Positions 1 through 10,639 of a stretch of DNA of 20,614 bases are shown here, piece after piece (position 1 is the stretch's first letter; every line of letters starts with the position of its first letter). The DNA comes from Gnetum montanum (lineage: Eukaryota > Streptophyta > Gnetopsida > Gnetales > Gnetaceae), in NCBI GenBank assembly GCA_015680685.1, contig MNCI01029685.1, positions 223,235 to 243,848 on the forward strand. Direction: 5' to 3'. The position numbers were made by a program, and so were the translations under genes. The notes beneath the pieces were generated by a model, which made no database searches, was not told where the DNA came from, and saw nothing but the letters and a program-made list of their open reading frames with translations.

Positions 1-533
1 TACACCACTGGGTTACCAAGCGTAGATCCTCCTAGCTACACCACTAGGCTACCAAGCAGTCACACTTAAATGCTCGTAATCAAGTCGTACTCGTTCTACT
101 TCTAGGACTTTAAGGAGACTAATCACGATGAGCAAATGATTCCTTGACTAGTCGTACACATCCGTAGATGCTCGTAATCAAGTTGTACTCACACCACGCT
201 ATGAAAGTAATAAATAACATTAAATAAATAACAAAGTGAATGCTACAATGATGAAGTAATCTCGATCTTTATTTCCGGTCATGTGCGTGTCCAAGTACGG
301 CACACTCGAATAAAGACACCGTATAATTACATTCACCACACTATGGGCAGACACGGGAAAAAATCTAACTCTGGAGGGATCAAACTGCCAAAGCTTCGCT
401 ACTCTAAACTGGGATGTCAAATGAGGGAGAGAAGCCTCTTATTTATAGAAATTACGACTGACTATGATAGCGCGTATGCGATATCGCCGACAGATGAGAT
501 ATCGCGTACGTGATATCGTGGCCCCCATGATAT
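1..533 (-). repeat. LTR of element A (3' LTR, cut by window edge)
   Basis: This stretch aligns along its length with the LTR at 2190-3062. Shared blocks are the U5 repeats reading CACTGGGTTACCAAGC (about 7-22, and again near 43), the block at 270-330 with CACTCGAATAAGGA-like sequence, the TATA box, and a GATATC-rich U3 at 469-523. Orientation is minus, because the TATA box reads on that strand with U3 at higher coordinates. The U5 end lies outside the window: the relative at 2190 has about 330 further bases there. The 5' end near 533 is eroded; only a CATG-like match to the start of the intact copy remains. It contains a 98-bp-spaced direct repeat (70-92 and 168-190). ORFs of 60-80 codons inside it are not credible genes. 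Confidence 0.75.
440..447 (-). promoter_or_regulatory. TATA box of LTR A
   Basis: The minus strand reads TATAAATA. The same octamer sits at the equivalent place in the LTRs at 2929-2936 and 18026-18033, each time next to the GATATC-rich U3. Transcription would run toward lower coordinates. Confidence 0.6.
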
Positions 534-539
534 AACGTG

Positions 540-2189
540 GGTGCCTTAACGCAACCACCAGCAATATGAGCAATTTCATGTCTCATCACCAAGTTTGCTG
601 CTACATGTTTTTGCCCTTGGTAGCTAGCCTTCACTACTTCTAGTTCAGAGTTTGCAACTTGAATTTTCTGCAAAGCATCTTTTCTATCTGCAAACTCTTT
701 CTCATATAAGGCATAGGTGGCTGCTACTTACTATTCTATCTTATTTTTGGATCTCCCTGCTATTAACATGGCTAAGTTAAAATAACAAAAGTTAGCTAAC
801 CCCATGATCTGTAGGTATTTATTTTTCACTTCTGCCTGGTGGATAAGGGCATAACTATCAAGTATGGCTTGCCAATTAGGATTCTACGCTAATATGAAGT
901 TGATTTTGGCCTTTGCCACTTGGGTTTCCTTCTCATTTATCTATTTGTGCATGCCTACCTAGTCTTGGAAGTGTTCCTTGAGCCTCTCATGTTTATTTAC
1001 CTCATTTTACCATGCACTGATTTCAATGGCTTATTTTTATCTAATGATGCATACCTCCTCCATAAAGAGGGTTCTATTTTCTTTCACGAGGTGGCTCATG
1101 TCCTAGTTGACCCTCACCAATTGTTCCCTTAACTAGTGGATTCTTTCCTCTAGAATTCTTTTCTACTTCTCCATGATGATCAACCTTAGGTTATCAACAA
1201 CAAGTTGTTTATTTTCTTCTTGAACTATAGTAAGTGCCTTCACATGTGCATACGTCTATGCTTCAACTACAGAGGAATTCCATATTAGTTTCTCCTTTCC
1301 ATCTACTAATTGTTTATTTTGCTTAATCAATTTGCTAATCTACTCTGTTCTGAATTACTCAATCTGATCAAGTGCAAAAAATTGTGTCAGATCTCTCCTT
1401 TCAGCTCTCAGAACTTCTACTTCCACATGCTCTACCCTGGTCTTTGCCATGATTAGTTTTTATTTAGTAGCTATGAATTTAGATTATACTGCAATGACAT
1501 CACTAGGGATGTCAAAGAGTATTATCATGACTTTCCTAGTCTGTAGTAGCCTATCATGCACATCCTCATGATCAGTAGCAGTCATCAAGGTTCTGATTAA
1601 CATTTGAGCATCTTTGACCCTAGGTAGATCTGCTAGTGATACAATAAGTATATTGAACGATTCTTTAATATGATTAGTGATCACCTCTACTACTCCCAAT
1701 GCATCCTAGTGTTGCATTACTACAACTATGGCTCTTTCTCCTATCTCTAGCATTACTTAGAATGATGCAACACTCTTAGAAATTTGTTGTGACCATACCT
1801 CTTCTCCTACCTACAATGAAGTCTATCCATTTGTTGGATCAGCTAAAAGTATGGGTCTGATGGCACTATTTATAACTCTATAGAGATTGGCCTCTTCCTT
1901 GGTTTTCCAGTTGATTATTTTTGTAATTTACTGTAGATGGCTCATCAATGGTCTATAGTCTCGTAGCAGTGGGAGTGGAACTTGCGATTGTTGCTACCCT
2001 TATTGCTGCTATTGTTGGCTATATTCTTGTTCTTGCTTCTCATCATGGTTTTTCCTTCATGGTTCTAGTTTAAGCAACTCAATGTATGAAGCATTTTGGG
2101 CTCTCTTGGGAATGTCATTGGTGTATCTTAGGATTTTGGCTCACATGCATAACTTCCTAATAAGGCAAGGAAATGGAAGTGTTAGCTTC
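540..2189 (-). pseudogene. Element A ORF2, C-terminal coiled-coil part
   Basis: On the minus strand one frame can be followed from 2189 down to about 540 without a frameshift, broken only by stop codons, many of them TAG or TAA where glutamine is likely. The reading is rich in Glu, Lys, Gln and Leu with heptad-like spacing (for example EENKQLVVDNLRL and YALYEKEFADRKDALQKIQ), so a long coiled coil is likely. It matches, segment by segment, the ORF2 of element B at 3465-5200; shared motifs include VITNHIKESFN, LFDIPSDV, TRVEHVE and ATYALYEKEFA. Its N-terminal part lies at 11227-11520, separated by the insertion of element B. Compared with B, A lacks about 400 bases between the end of this ORF and its LTR. 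The function is unknown; see the B copy for family assignment. Confidence 0.7.
2185..2189. repeat. Target-site duplication, left copy (GCTTC)
   Basis: GCTTC lies directly outside the left end of element B. The same five bases lie directly outside its right end at 11222-11226. Five bases is the usual target duplication for Ty3-type integrases. Confidence 0.85.
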
Positions 2190-2928
2190 TAATGAGTAGC
2201 AAGGTACCCGTACATCCAACCATATGAATCATAAGTGTTCATGCATAATTTGGTCAAATTCGATGGATGGGACTAGTTGTGCATCTAGATCATTATGCCT
2301 TGATCGTAATTTATTGTCTTCCCACTTGGACTAGTGGTAGCTTTGTCATGTATGGTTTAGTCCAGAGTGGGACATATGATTCTTGATGTTGTTCGACCAT
2401 AAGCTACTCCTAATGATAATAAAGAAATTAATTATTTAATCTAATTAACAATGGAAAATACAGTCCAAACTAGCCTATGTGTGATGAGTATCCAATCTTA
2501 ACTTTTTGTACATGCCTTGTACTTCATGTAACTACCATTGGGATTACCAAGCATACCATCCCTAGGCGTACTAAATAATACACTACTCAATTACCAAGTA
2601 ATTACACTTAAATGCTCACAATTAGTCATACTTATTCTTCTTAATGATAGGAATAATAAAGAGCAGCAACAAATGATATCATTAATTAAGGAAAATAGTA
2701 AACATTTACGTAATTAAAAGCAATAATAAAGCTAAGTTGATGCTACAATGATGGAAGTAATCTCAATCTTTCTTTTCGATCATGTAATGTGTCCAAGTAT
2801 GTCACACTCGAATAAGGATGCCGTACAATCACTTAACATCACATTGTGGGCATACATTGTAAACTAACAAAACTTGAAATCTATCAAATCTATCTAAATC
2901 TATTCCCCAATTGTGCACCCAAGTGTTG

Positions 2929-2936
2929 TATTTATA
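2929..2936 (-). promoter_or_regulatory. TATA box of the element B 3' LTR
   Basis: The minus strand reads CCTATAAATA, about 125 bases inside the U3 end. The corresponding segment has been deleted from the 5' LTR of the same element. Confidence 0.65.
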
Positions 2937-2954
2937 GGCTAGCATGAAAGAGGT

Positions 2955-3035
2955 GATATCGGATACTCAACATTAGAGGTTGTGCCCTAATATCGAGTAC
3001 TTGACATTGCAACTTTGATATTGGATATATGATAT
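2955..3035 (-). repeat. U3 array of about 30-bp GATATC-type repeats (LTR B)
   Basis: Three imperfect units lie in tandem, each containing a GATAT(C/T) core, a GGATAC/GAGTAC-like segment and a second GATATT or GACATT. Equivalent arrays occur at 469-523, 6532-6560, 11120-11200 and 18050-18142, always on the U3 side of the TATA box where that box is kept. The position suggests transcription-factor sites, but this is inferred. Confidence 0.55.
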
Positions 3036-3062
3036 TAGAGCCCTACAAAACATGACTCATCA

Positions 3063-3071
3063 TATCCCCAC
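3063..3071 (-). other. Polypurine tract of element B
   Basis: The minus strand reads GTGGGGATA directly before the LTR start TGATGAGT. It is preceded by AAGGACAAG...TTTAG, which resembles the usual end of plant Ty3 elements (GGACAAG, then GTGGGGA, then the LTR). The tract would prime plus-strand DNA synthesis. Confidence 0.6.
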
Positions 3072-3464
3072 GGCTAAATGAAAACTTGTCCTTGAGTTAA
3101 AAAAATGAGAAACAAGTTTTTTTACAAAATATTTGAAAGGTATGGGATTATTGACTAACTTAAATAAACACACAAATTGACTCCGCCATGCTGAAATGGT
3201 GTTTTTACAAATATGGATACAACACAACAAAACAAAAAAATTAGGGAAGCTTATGTAGTTCCCAAAGGTGGTGGCTCTTCCATTGCCTACTTCCCTTGTC
3301 ATCAGGCCTCTGAAATTTATAGCAGTTTATGAGCACTTGCAACTTTTCCTCCTTTGTTCTTGGGTCATGTACCATCCAAGCTAATGAGTCGATGCGTGCT
3401 AGAACCAATACATTCCACAAACATGGTAGCTATGAGAACATTTGATTTGCTTTCATGTATCATG
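3072..3464 (-). other. Non-coding 3' region of element B
   Basis: This lies between the end of ORF2 and the polypurine tract. I see no coding pattern; an 80-codon ORF here (3060-3302) runs into the LTR and resembles nothing in the paralogue. Element A lacks the region. Confidence 0.45.
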
Positions 3465-6060
3465 CTAAAAACTATCATTATTCCTCCTTGAAAGGCATGG
3501 CCTTATTTTTTTTAATTCATGATAATCTGTCAACCTCTTGGCTAGGTCTGAGGCTACATCTCTTTGCCCATGGTAGCAAGCCTTAATTAATTTCAATTCT
3601 AAGTTTTCCATGTGAAGTTTTTGTAGGACATTTTTCCTATTTGCAAACTCTTTTTCATATAGCGCATAGGTGGCTACTACTTGCTATTCCAACTCATTTC
3701 TAGGTTGACCTACTATTAACATGGCAAGGTTAGCAGAACGAAGGTTAGCTAATGCCATGTATTCTTTCAAATCTTCAATCTATAGGTCCTTGTTCTTTAC
3801 TTCCACTTGGTGGACCAAGGCATAGCTATCCAAGATGGGTTGTCAGTCAAGATTTTATGTTGACATGGAATTCATGCAAGCTTTTTCCATCTGGATTTAT
3901 TTTTCATTAATCTATTTGTACATGCCAATTTGGTCCTAGAAGTGCTCCTTCAACTTCTCATGTTTCTTGGCTTCGTTTTGCTAGACACTTATCATAATGG
4001 TATATTTTTGGCATATTGCATAGATCTCCTCCATGAAGAGGATTCAGTTCTCTTTGTTCAATCTACTTAGATCTTGGTTGACCTTCACCATTTGATCCCT
4101 CAACAAGTGGATACTTTCTTCCAATTTTTTTTCTATTTCTCGATAGTGGTCAACCTAGCATTATTAGTAGCAAGCTACTTATTCTCCTATTGTGCAGCAA
4201 TCAATGCCTTCTTATGTACATATGTTTGGGCTTTAGTGACTAAGGCATTTTAGACTGCTTTCTCCTTTTCTTTTTTCAGTAGCTTCATTCTGTTGAATTA
4301 ATTGGCTTAGCTACTCTATATGAAATTATTCCAACTGATCAAATGTAATGAATTAGGAAGGGTCCTATCTTTTAGCTCCCAGGGGGCAAGCTCTTATTGT
4401 AGTCTATGCACTTTTTCTTCTACATGCTCTACCCTGGTCTCTACCATAACCAGTTTTCCTTTTGTGGCAATGATATTGGAATGTACTATAGTGACATCAC
4501 TGGGAATGTCAAAAAGAGTTATCATAACTTATTTATTCTATAGTAATTTGTCATGCACATCCTCATGGACCACAAGAGTCATTGAAGTTCCAGCTAATAC
4601 TTATGCATCTCTAGCTCTAGTCAAGTCCATCGAGGACATAACAGGCACATTAAATGATTCTTTAATGTGGTTTGTGATAACTTCTATTGCACCTGCCACA
4701 TCCTGGTGCTGCATGATCATGAATGTGGCATCTTCTCCTATTTCAAGCACCACTTGGAAAGATATAGCATATTTAGATATTTTCTGTGACCATTGGGCTT
4801 TTCCTCCTAATTGCAAAGAAATATGCCCCCTTGATGGGTTGGTAGAAATTTTAGCGTACATGGCATCATTGATGGCCTAGAAGAGGTTTGATTCATCCTT
4901 TATTTCCTAGCTAACAGTTTCATCTATTCACTAGAAATGGCTCATTGTAGGCCTATAATCTTGTGGTGGTATCAGTAGAACTTGTGGCTCTTGCTATTGT
5001 TCTAGTTTTTGCTTTGGTTCCTTCTCTGGCTCTTGTTCTAGCTCCTTCTCTAGTTCTTATTCTTGTTCATCATTAAGGTCTTCCTTGGTGTTGTTGGTTT
5101 GAGAAACTTAGAGAAAGAAGCATGCTAAGCCCTTTTAAAAACATCATTGGTGTAACCCAGGATTCTGACTCACTTACAGAATTTTCTAATTAGGCATAGG
5201 AAATAGAACCACCTTTAAATTTCCATGAAGTACAACTAGTCAAGATTGGCATTGTATTTTTCCATCAAGATTGTACTTCCTCTGGCTGCATAAGTTGATC
5301 TTCTATTGAGCCCTTTAGTTGGGAAGAGGTGGTATGTGTTGATTTTAAAATAAGTCCTCTCTTCTAGATTTAACTTCTTGTATATTTTACTTTCTTTGTT
5401 ATACACTTGCTTTGGCCACAACTTTCTGATTTCTGTGTTAGACCTTGTGGATAGATGTGCCACCTTAACCCCACATTTGATAGGTTTAGAGCCTCTACAA
5501 TTACCTTGATTGAAAAAAATATAGAGAGTCTGCCAATGTTGATGATGATGCCCTCTTCCTTATTATGTTAGAATTGGTACATCTCACTGAGGTACCATTT
5601 CTGACTTTCAAAGAGGATGTGTCATAGAGGTGACACCTAAAGTTGAGTTCTGATTGCCTCAGGGGCGAATGCCATGAATGGCCCAAACTTCATTTTCATG
5701 ATGATCAATGTAAACATGGATTTCTCTTGGATGCCTTTGAGGCATTCTTGGGACAACATGAGACATTGTCCTTACACTAGAGCCTATGGTTATGCAACCT
5801 CCCCTTGAACCAACTATCCTATACATGGAGCCTCTTGATGAATGCAAAATGACTCCGCCTCCTATTCTTCATGCTAAGTTTATGGGCCTTGTTCTCCTAG
5901 TTGGCCTCTGCCACCTCTTGGGCATTTTCTTGCACCTTGTGAAGGTCCTTCTTGTCCTCCTCTTTTTGGGACCATCTACAATCAATCAAGGATTTAGTAT
6001 TACTAAGGTGTTTTTCATTCATCATCAATAGGTTTTTACCTTCCTCATCGCCTTAGTTCT
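3465..6060 (-). pseudogene. Element B ORF2: Athila env-like / 'putative plant transposon' domain plus long coiled coil
   Basis: The reading runs from about 6060 down to a TAG at 3465-3467. It opens with a charged heptad-like stretch (about 6040-5890, KEEDKKDLHKVQENAQEVAE). A frame change near 5850 follows, then one frame from 5847 to about 4350. At 5463-5236 lies a segment with LNLEERTYFKINTYHLFPT and STILMEKYNANL. Its layout, with a later PCLIRKLC-like segment visible in copy A, resembles the domain in Athila env-like ORFs (Pfam 'putative plant transposon protein', from memory). The C-terminal 500 or so residues (4900-3465) are Glu/Lys/Gln-rich coiled coil. It is broken by many stops and by small frame slips near 4340, 4275 and an A-run near 4125. 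I see no signal peptide or membrane segment, so 'env-like' describes position and domain only. The paralogue is at 540-2189 plus 11227-11520. The function is unknown. Confidence 0.6.
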
Positions 6061-6239
6061 ATTAATTTCTTTGCTTATATGATTGCAGAGTTAGGAAAAT
6101 ATTCAAGAGAAATGCCCAAAAAGTGTTAACTTCTTTTATGACCATTTTAAATTGGCTCTATTTCCCTTATGTATGGCTTATAATGATGGTTATGTTTCCT
6201 TGGGTGAGAGAATTAGAGGTTCTGGCATTCATACAATTA

Positions 6240-6640
6240 ATTGTTCATTAAAACAGTTAAGGTTTTTAACATTCCTACCCTTATAATTCCTTGTGGATGA
6301 TAGCAAATTTTGAAAAAATGATGCAAGTTTTCCACACAAGTACCCTCCCCCAACTAAATTGAACACTCTAGGATCACATAGGTTCAAAATCCATGAAAAT
6401 TGATCACATGTTGAAGTTGGTTACACAAAGCTCTTAGACAAGAGAGAAAAATGCAAAAACTCCCCTAGCTTCAATTGATGATAATGAATTTTTTGGACAT
6501 TGTGGGAGTCATATTTATAGATTTTATGGACTCGATATCAAGTACCTAATATCAACTCCCACCAAATATTAGTGTTCTTGAAATTTTATTTTATAAGAAC
6601 ATTTAGCATGAAAAATGAAGCTCTAGGATTGGTCGGAAGG
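6240..6640 (-). repeat. LTR-like fragment with promoter inside element B
   Basis: The minus strand has a TATA box (TATAAATA, 6512-6519) preceded by a U3-like segment with GATATC and TAATATC motifs (6532-6560), as in the A/B LTR family. Downstream (lower coordinates) it reads like an R-U5 leader, with a CT-rich CTCTCTTGTCTAAGAGC block at about 6429-6445. Apart from the U3 motif I could not align it with the other LTRs, and its ends are not visible. It could be a truncated LTR from a related family or an internal promoter for ORF2, whose start lies about 450 bases downstream. Confidence 0.4.
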
Positions 6641-8003
6641 TTTCATGTAAAGTCCAAAGTTCTGGTATAAGTGAGAATTCATATTTATGCACCGACACTG
6701 TTAGAAGATAGAATTGCAAGCATTAAAAGTTTTGGAGGATGCAAGAAAAAGGGTAATTGATTCATGGTAATGGATGGATAAGTTATATGATAAGGGAAGG
6801 TTTGAATTTAACATTTATGCACTTGGAAGGTTTAATATGATGTGGTTGTGTTAGGAAAGTACAAGTTATGATAGTTATACAAGTGGATCCTCCCCAAAAC
6901 AAGCTTCACTTCTTAATGCCCTTGTATAACCACACCTAAAAATGTATGTAGGCATCAAAGGAGTTGAATGCAACACATACTTGTTGAATAAAACACACAT
7001 GTTAAAACCACCAATTTGAAAGAATAACTCTATTTCACACAAAACCACAAGTTATGATTATACAAACAGTGAGATGAGATGGATTTTAGAAGGGATTGTA
7101 GAACTTGGAACATGAGATGCCTTACCATGGGCATAATGAATTCTTGTGTGTTACTAATGATTAAGGTAATCATTAGCCCTTCATTCCAAGATTCAAACAA
7201 AGTCCAAACGACTTTCCGGTGGCATTGCATTGTTTTATCTTTTTGATTAACAACCATAGGACTACCACCGTTGTAAGGAGTAGCATCACTTGGTGTTTTG
7301 TCCAGGGGAGGAGTTTTACCATGGCACACATTTTTGTTTTGATGGATTTTGAGAAGCCACCAACCTTCAGGCATGGGTAACATGTCTTTCTAGTAGGACC
7401 CTCAAAAAGTTATTCAATGTCCTTTTATATTACTTTTATCTATGTCAACCTTATCAAAAGGCTACCTTTAGGCATGGTTAACATGTCTTTATAGTGACAT
7501 GGTAAGGTAGCACTTATTTAACTCTTACTCCCATTTTTCATTAGATCTATAAGGATATAATTACAACCTTGGAAAAATGATAGAACATATAGAAGTGATC
7601 AAAGAGATTCCATAGGTTTCCTTGATGTCACACCCTTCACATTCCCACTTGGTTCTTCACTTTTCTATCTAGGCGCCATGATTACAAGGTTATTCTTAGT
7701 TTGATGATGAAGAAGAATATCATTATGACCATGGTAAGAAACTTTTATTAATGGAATAGATGGGTGGATGATGTATCTTCACTATCCAGATAATTAATCC
7801 CTCATGATTTCAACATAGATAAAACCCCACCTCAATGGGCTACATGATATCATTTATTCACAAATGATATTATTGACAAAGGAAATGAAAAAAAAGTGTG
7901 GGAAAAAGTTGAAAAGGATAGGAAACTTTTGTATTAAGAAATGAGAAAAATGATCAAACAATTGTAAAATAAGAAGATGAAAAACACTTATTAATTCCAA
8001 ATT
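6641..8003. other. Unassigned internal region of element B
   Basis: This lies between gag and the LTR-like fragment, where pol would be expected. No reverse transcriptase, integrase or protease motif is visible in six frames. A 117-codon minus-strand ORF (7030-7383, with GKTPPLDKTPSDATPYNGG) has a plausible composition but no family I recognise. A minus ATG at 7679 opens a short reading (EEPSGNVKGVTSRKPMESL) that soon stops. A 33-bp motif containing GGCATGGTTAACATGTCTTT is repeated about 100 bases apart (7362-7395 and 7462-7495). Some of this may be inserted or rearranged sequence. Confidence 0.4.
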
Positions 8004-10530
8004 TTAGGATGGGTCATATCCCCCATGACTAAATGTTCGATCATGACAAGAATTAATAAGTGGACAAGAAGCCTTCATGCATTTATGAAACAATGTTAAA
8101 CTTTCATTTTCAAGCCACTAGGTGTCTTCTGATTTAGTGGCAACTATGTAGATAGGTTGTTTTTCACATACTTGGTTGTTAAATGTATGGTTGATTAGAG
8201 TATGAGTTGTGTGGACTTTGTGGATGTCTAGCCCACAACTGCACCCTTTATCATGATTAGTTATGCATGGGTTTGTTTGTCTCTCTACGATGTGAGGTTC
8301 ATTGTTCCTAGCAGGTCTTGGAGTAACAACAAATGTTGGCCTTTATGTAGGATAAGAGGAAATTGGTTGTGAAAGGAATGATTTTTTACTTGGTTAGCAT
8401 TATGCTAGTTTGGATTAGTTAGTAGGTCCATGAGTGTTATACTCATGCATGGGAGCCATCCTAAAGAAAGGATGTTTTTGAGGTTATGGTAGGAACCAAC
8501 TGGCATTATCATGTCAATGTATCTTCATAGCACAAGTGACATTCTTTCGTTGATGTTGTGTTGATGAACCTTTCTATGTTGCTAGCTATGACATGTGATG
8601 GAGTGAAGTATGAGAATATTGAGGATATGATCGAGGATGAGAGGTGTGAGGTGGTGATCCTTCAGAAGATGTCGTAGGTTGATGATATTTTGGAGAGTGG
8701 TAGTAGTGATTTGAAGTAGAGGAAGTAGAACTAGTTGGGGAAATAGGTTGTTGAACATCATACTTATATAGGTTCAGCTAGTAGCGAGGGTAGGGTTGGT
8801 TTGATGATAGCCTCCCCCATGACTATGGGTTTTTCCTTTGTGGTTGATGATAGTGTTGAAGCTGGTAAGAAGTCCCTCTAGGATAGTATGATTGGTTGTA
8901 GGACTATCTATAATTACCTTGTGAGAAAGGTAATTTTCTAGGCATTTACTTTTGTACGAACTTGGGATTTAAAGCAAAAGCCCAATACTCATGTAGATGT
9001 CATATGATTGAACAATAGCCCTTTGAATGGTCATATAGGTAGATGTCACATCCATCATCTTCTTCAACGATTGAGTCTATGGTCTCTTCTTCTATAGCCA
9101 TTTTCCATTTTTTCCGATAAGTGTTCCTAGTTGTTCCTTGATTCTTTTTCCTCCTTTTGTTGTGATCACTTTATTTGTTTTGCGTTACTCTCTCCTTTAT
9201 AGTTTTTATACAAGTTGTAACTTTCTCATTTATCCATTCCGACATCTTATCTAACCTTGCTTCAAGCTCATCGATAGACTTTTGTATTAGCAAGTTTTTT
9301 TGTGCAATCACCTCATCGAGAGATGCATCTTTTCTCTTATCATAGATGTGGATCCTCTTCTTTTGAAGAGTTGGATCCCAATGATATTTCTTAACATTCT
9401 CCCATTTACATAACTCTCCTTCTTTTTTTCCCACCTCCTCAATTAGCTTTTGGATCTAATGGGTTACTAGTTCATATAATTGACCTTGAGCATACATCCC
9501 AAGGGTCTCTCTCATTTAACTATGAAGCCCATCTATGATGTGGAAACTTTGCTCTTCTTGAGAGAAACCATGACCTAGACATTTATTCAGTAGAGAATAG
9601 TATCTATTTAGGGCCATATTCAAATGTTCAGGTTGTTCTTGTTTCCATCCTTGGATTCATTTTCTTAGATTAGACACCCTTGCATAGGTTTGGTATTTCT
9701 TGTTGAAGATTTCTAGCATTATGGAACATCGATGGATTGAATTGAATTTCAACGATCTATACCACACTTCATCTTTGTTTATTAGTATCCTAGGAAAGAG
9801 TTTAAGCTTTTGCCACCAACTTTCAATGTTTTGTAAGACATAAGCATCATGGAAGGCTTGTAACTGATGTTGTGGATCAAAATCATAGCCTCACAAAAAT
9901 CTAGGGATATTATTCATATAAAGCCTTTTGATGCAACTTTCCTTGTAATGCTTATTGGGTATTTTAACTACCTCTATAATCTCCATCATGCTCTTAGTGG
10001 CCAACAAGGGTTCAATGTCATCAAACATGTCATAGTGAAAATTTCTATTTCTGTTTATCTGATTGTGATGATTTTGTCTATGCTCATTTTGATGTCTTTG
10101 ATTTTGTCCTTGGTTTCTATTTCTATCCTTATTTCGATCCCATAGTGGAGCTCAATCTCTATACATACGTTCATCTTCATCAAAACTAGATGTTGAAGAG
10201 GAAGAGGAAGATGAAAGACTGGGAGAGTTTCCATGTCTTCTATAGTGTTTCCCTTAGTCCCTTGATTTATCATTTCTAGGTTTTGAGGATGTCCTAGGCC
10301 TTGAGGCCTCCCCTAGTCTAGGTCTTACTTCATCTCCTCTAGGATTATCTACCTTAGATGAACATAGTCCTTGAGTGTAGTTAAGGTGGTCATGAATATT
10401 TGGAATCCTTTCATGAGGTTGGTCACTCCAATTTTCTTCATCATATATCTCGTTAGTTCTCTAATGAATGTTCTCTCTATATAATGCATTATTGCTTCCT
10501 GGTGAAAAAGACCTAGTTTTTGGTTTATGA
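8004..10530 (-). pseudogene. gag: Element B gag polyprotein (Ty3/Athila-like), stop-riddled
   Basis: One minus-strand frame can be followed from about 10530 to a TAA at 8004-8006, roughly 840 codons, with about 20 in-frame stops and no frameshift that I can detect. In order: a Ser/Arg-rich N-terminus with a Ser run; an Arg/Asn/Gln-rich basic stretch near 10130 (NRNQGQNQRHQNEHRQNHHN); a gag core at about 9850-9440 (ESWWQKLKLFPR, then EQPEHLNMALNRYYSLLNKC and HGFSQEEQSFHIIDGL), which follows the plant retrotransposon gag pattern E-x-L-x...RY-x-x-LL-x-x-C-x-x-HG...GL; a helical Lys/Glu segment (9434-9174); a Pro/Gln/Tyr/Ser-rich stretch (about 8960-8590); and a Cys/His-containing tail (8340-8004) with CSCG and CMKASCPLINSCH. 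Gag would form the virus-like particle and bind element RNA. No standard CCHC knuckle is visible. The start codon could not be placed. Confidence 0.7.
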
Positions 10531-10620
10531 TGTGTGTGACTTAATATTTTTCAAAAGATAATTTGTTAATGTGTTCATAATAATAGTGTATAATATAACT
10601 AATCTAGATAACTAGCATAA
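10531..10620 (-). other. Short leader between primer site and gag of element B
   Basis: AT-rich sequence follows the primer site. In the minus direction the gag-like frame becomes recognisable about 90 bases after the primer site. No splice or regulatory signal is evident. Confidence 0.4.
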
Positions 10621-10638
10621 TCCTTGGAAACAGCGCCA
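10621..10638 (-). other. Primer-binding site of element B (tRNA-Asp type)
   Basis: The minus strand reads TGGCGCTGTTTCCAAGGA, one base inside the LTR end. The complement of the plant tRNA-Asp 3' end is TGGCGCCGTTGCCGGGGA, so 14 of 18 bases match. Two of the four differences are G-to-A and one is C-to-T. This is the primer type usual in Athila-like elements. It fixes the 5' end and the orientation of the element. Confidence 0.8.
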
Positions 10639-10639
10639 A

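Larger units (their letters stand above)
2190..3062 (-). repeat. 3' LTR of element B (873 bp)
   Basis: On the plus strand it begins TAATGAGT and ends ACTCATCA, an inverted terminal pair. Bases 2193-2660 align with 10643-11110, and the last 100 bases align with 11120-11221. It carries U5 tandem repeats (about 2528-2602), a TATA box at 2929-2936 (minus) and a GATATC-type U3 (2955-3035). It is identified as the 3' LTR because a purine tract borders its U3 side and host sequence plus the target duplication borders its U5 side. Confidence 0.9.

Noticed and set aside
4320-4880. 186-codon plus-strand ORF
   Set aside because: It is the antisense shadow of ORF2 of element B; the minus strand has the conserved paralogous protein here.
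8016-8030. Second polypurine tract (ATGGGGGATATGA on the minus strand)
   Set aside because: The sequence reads as in-frame gag tail (FSHGGYDPS) and no family LTR start follows it.
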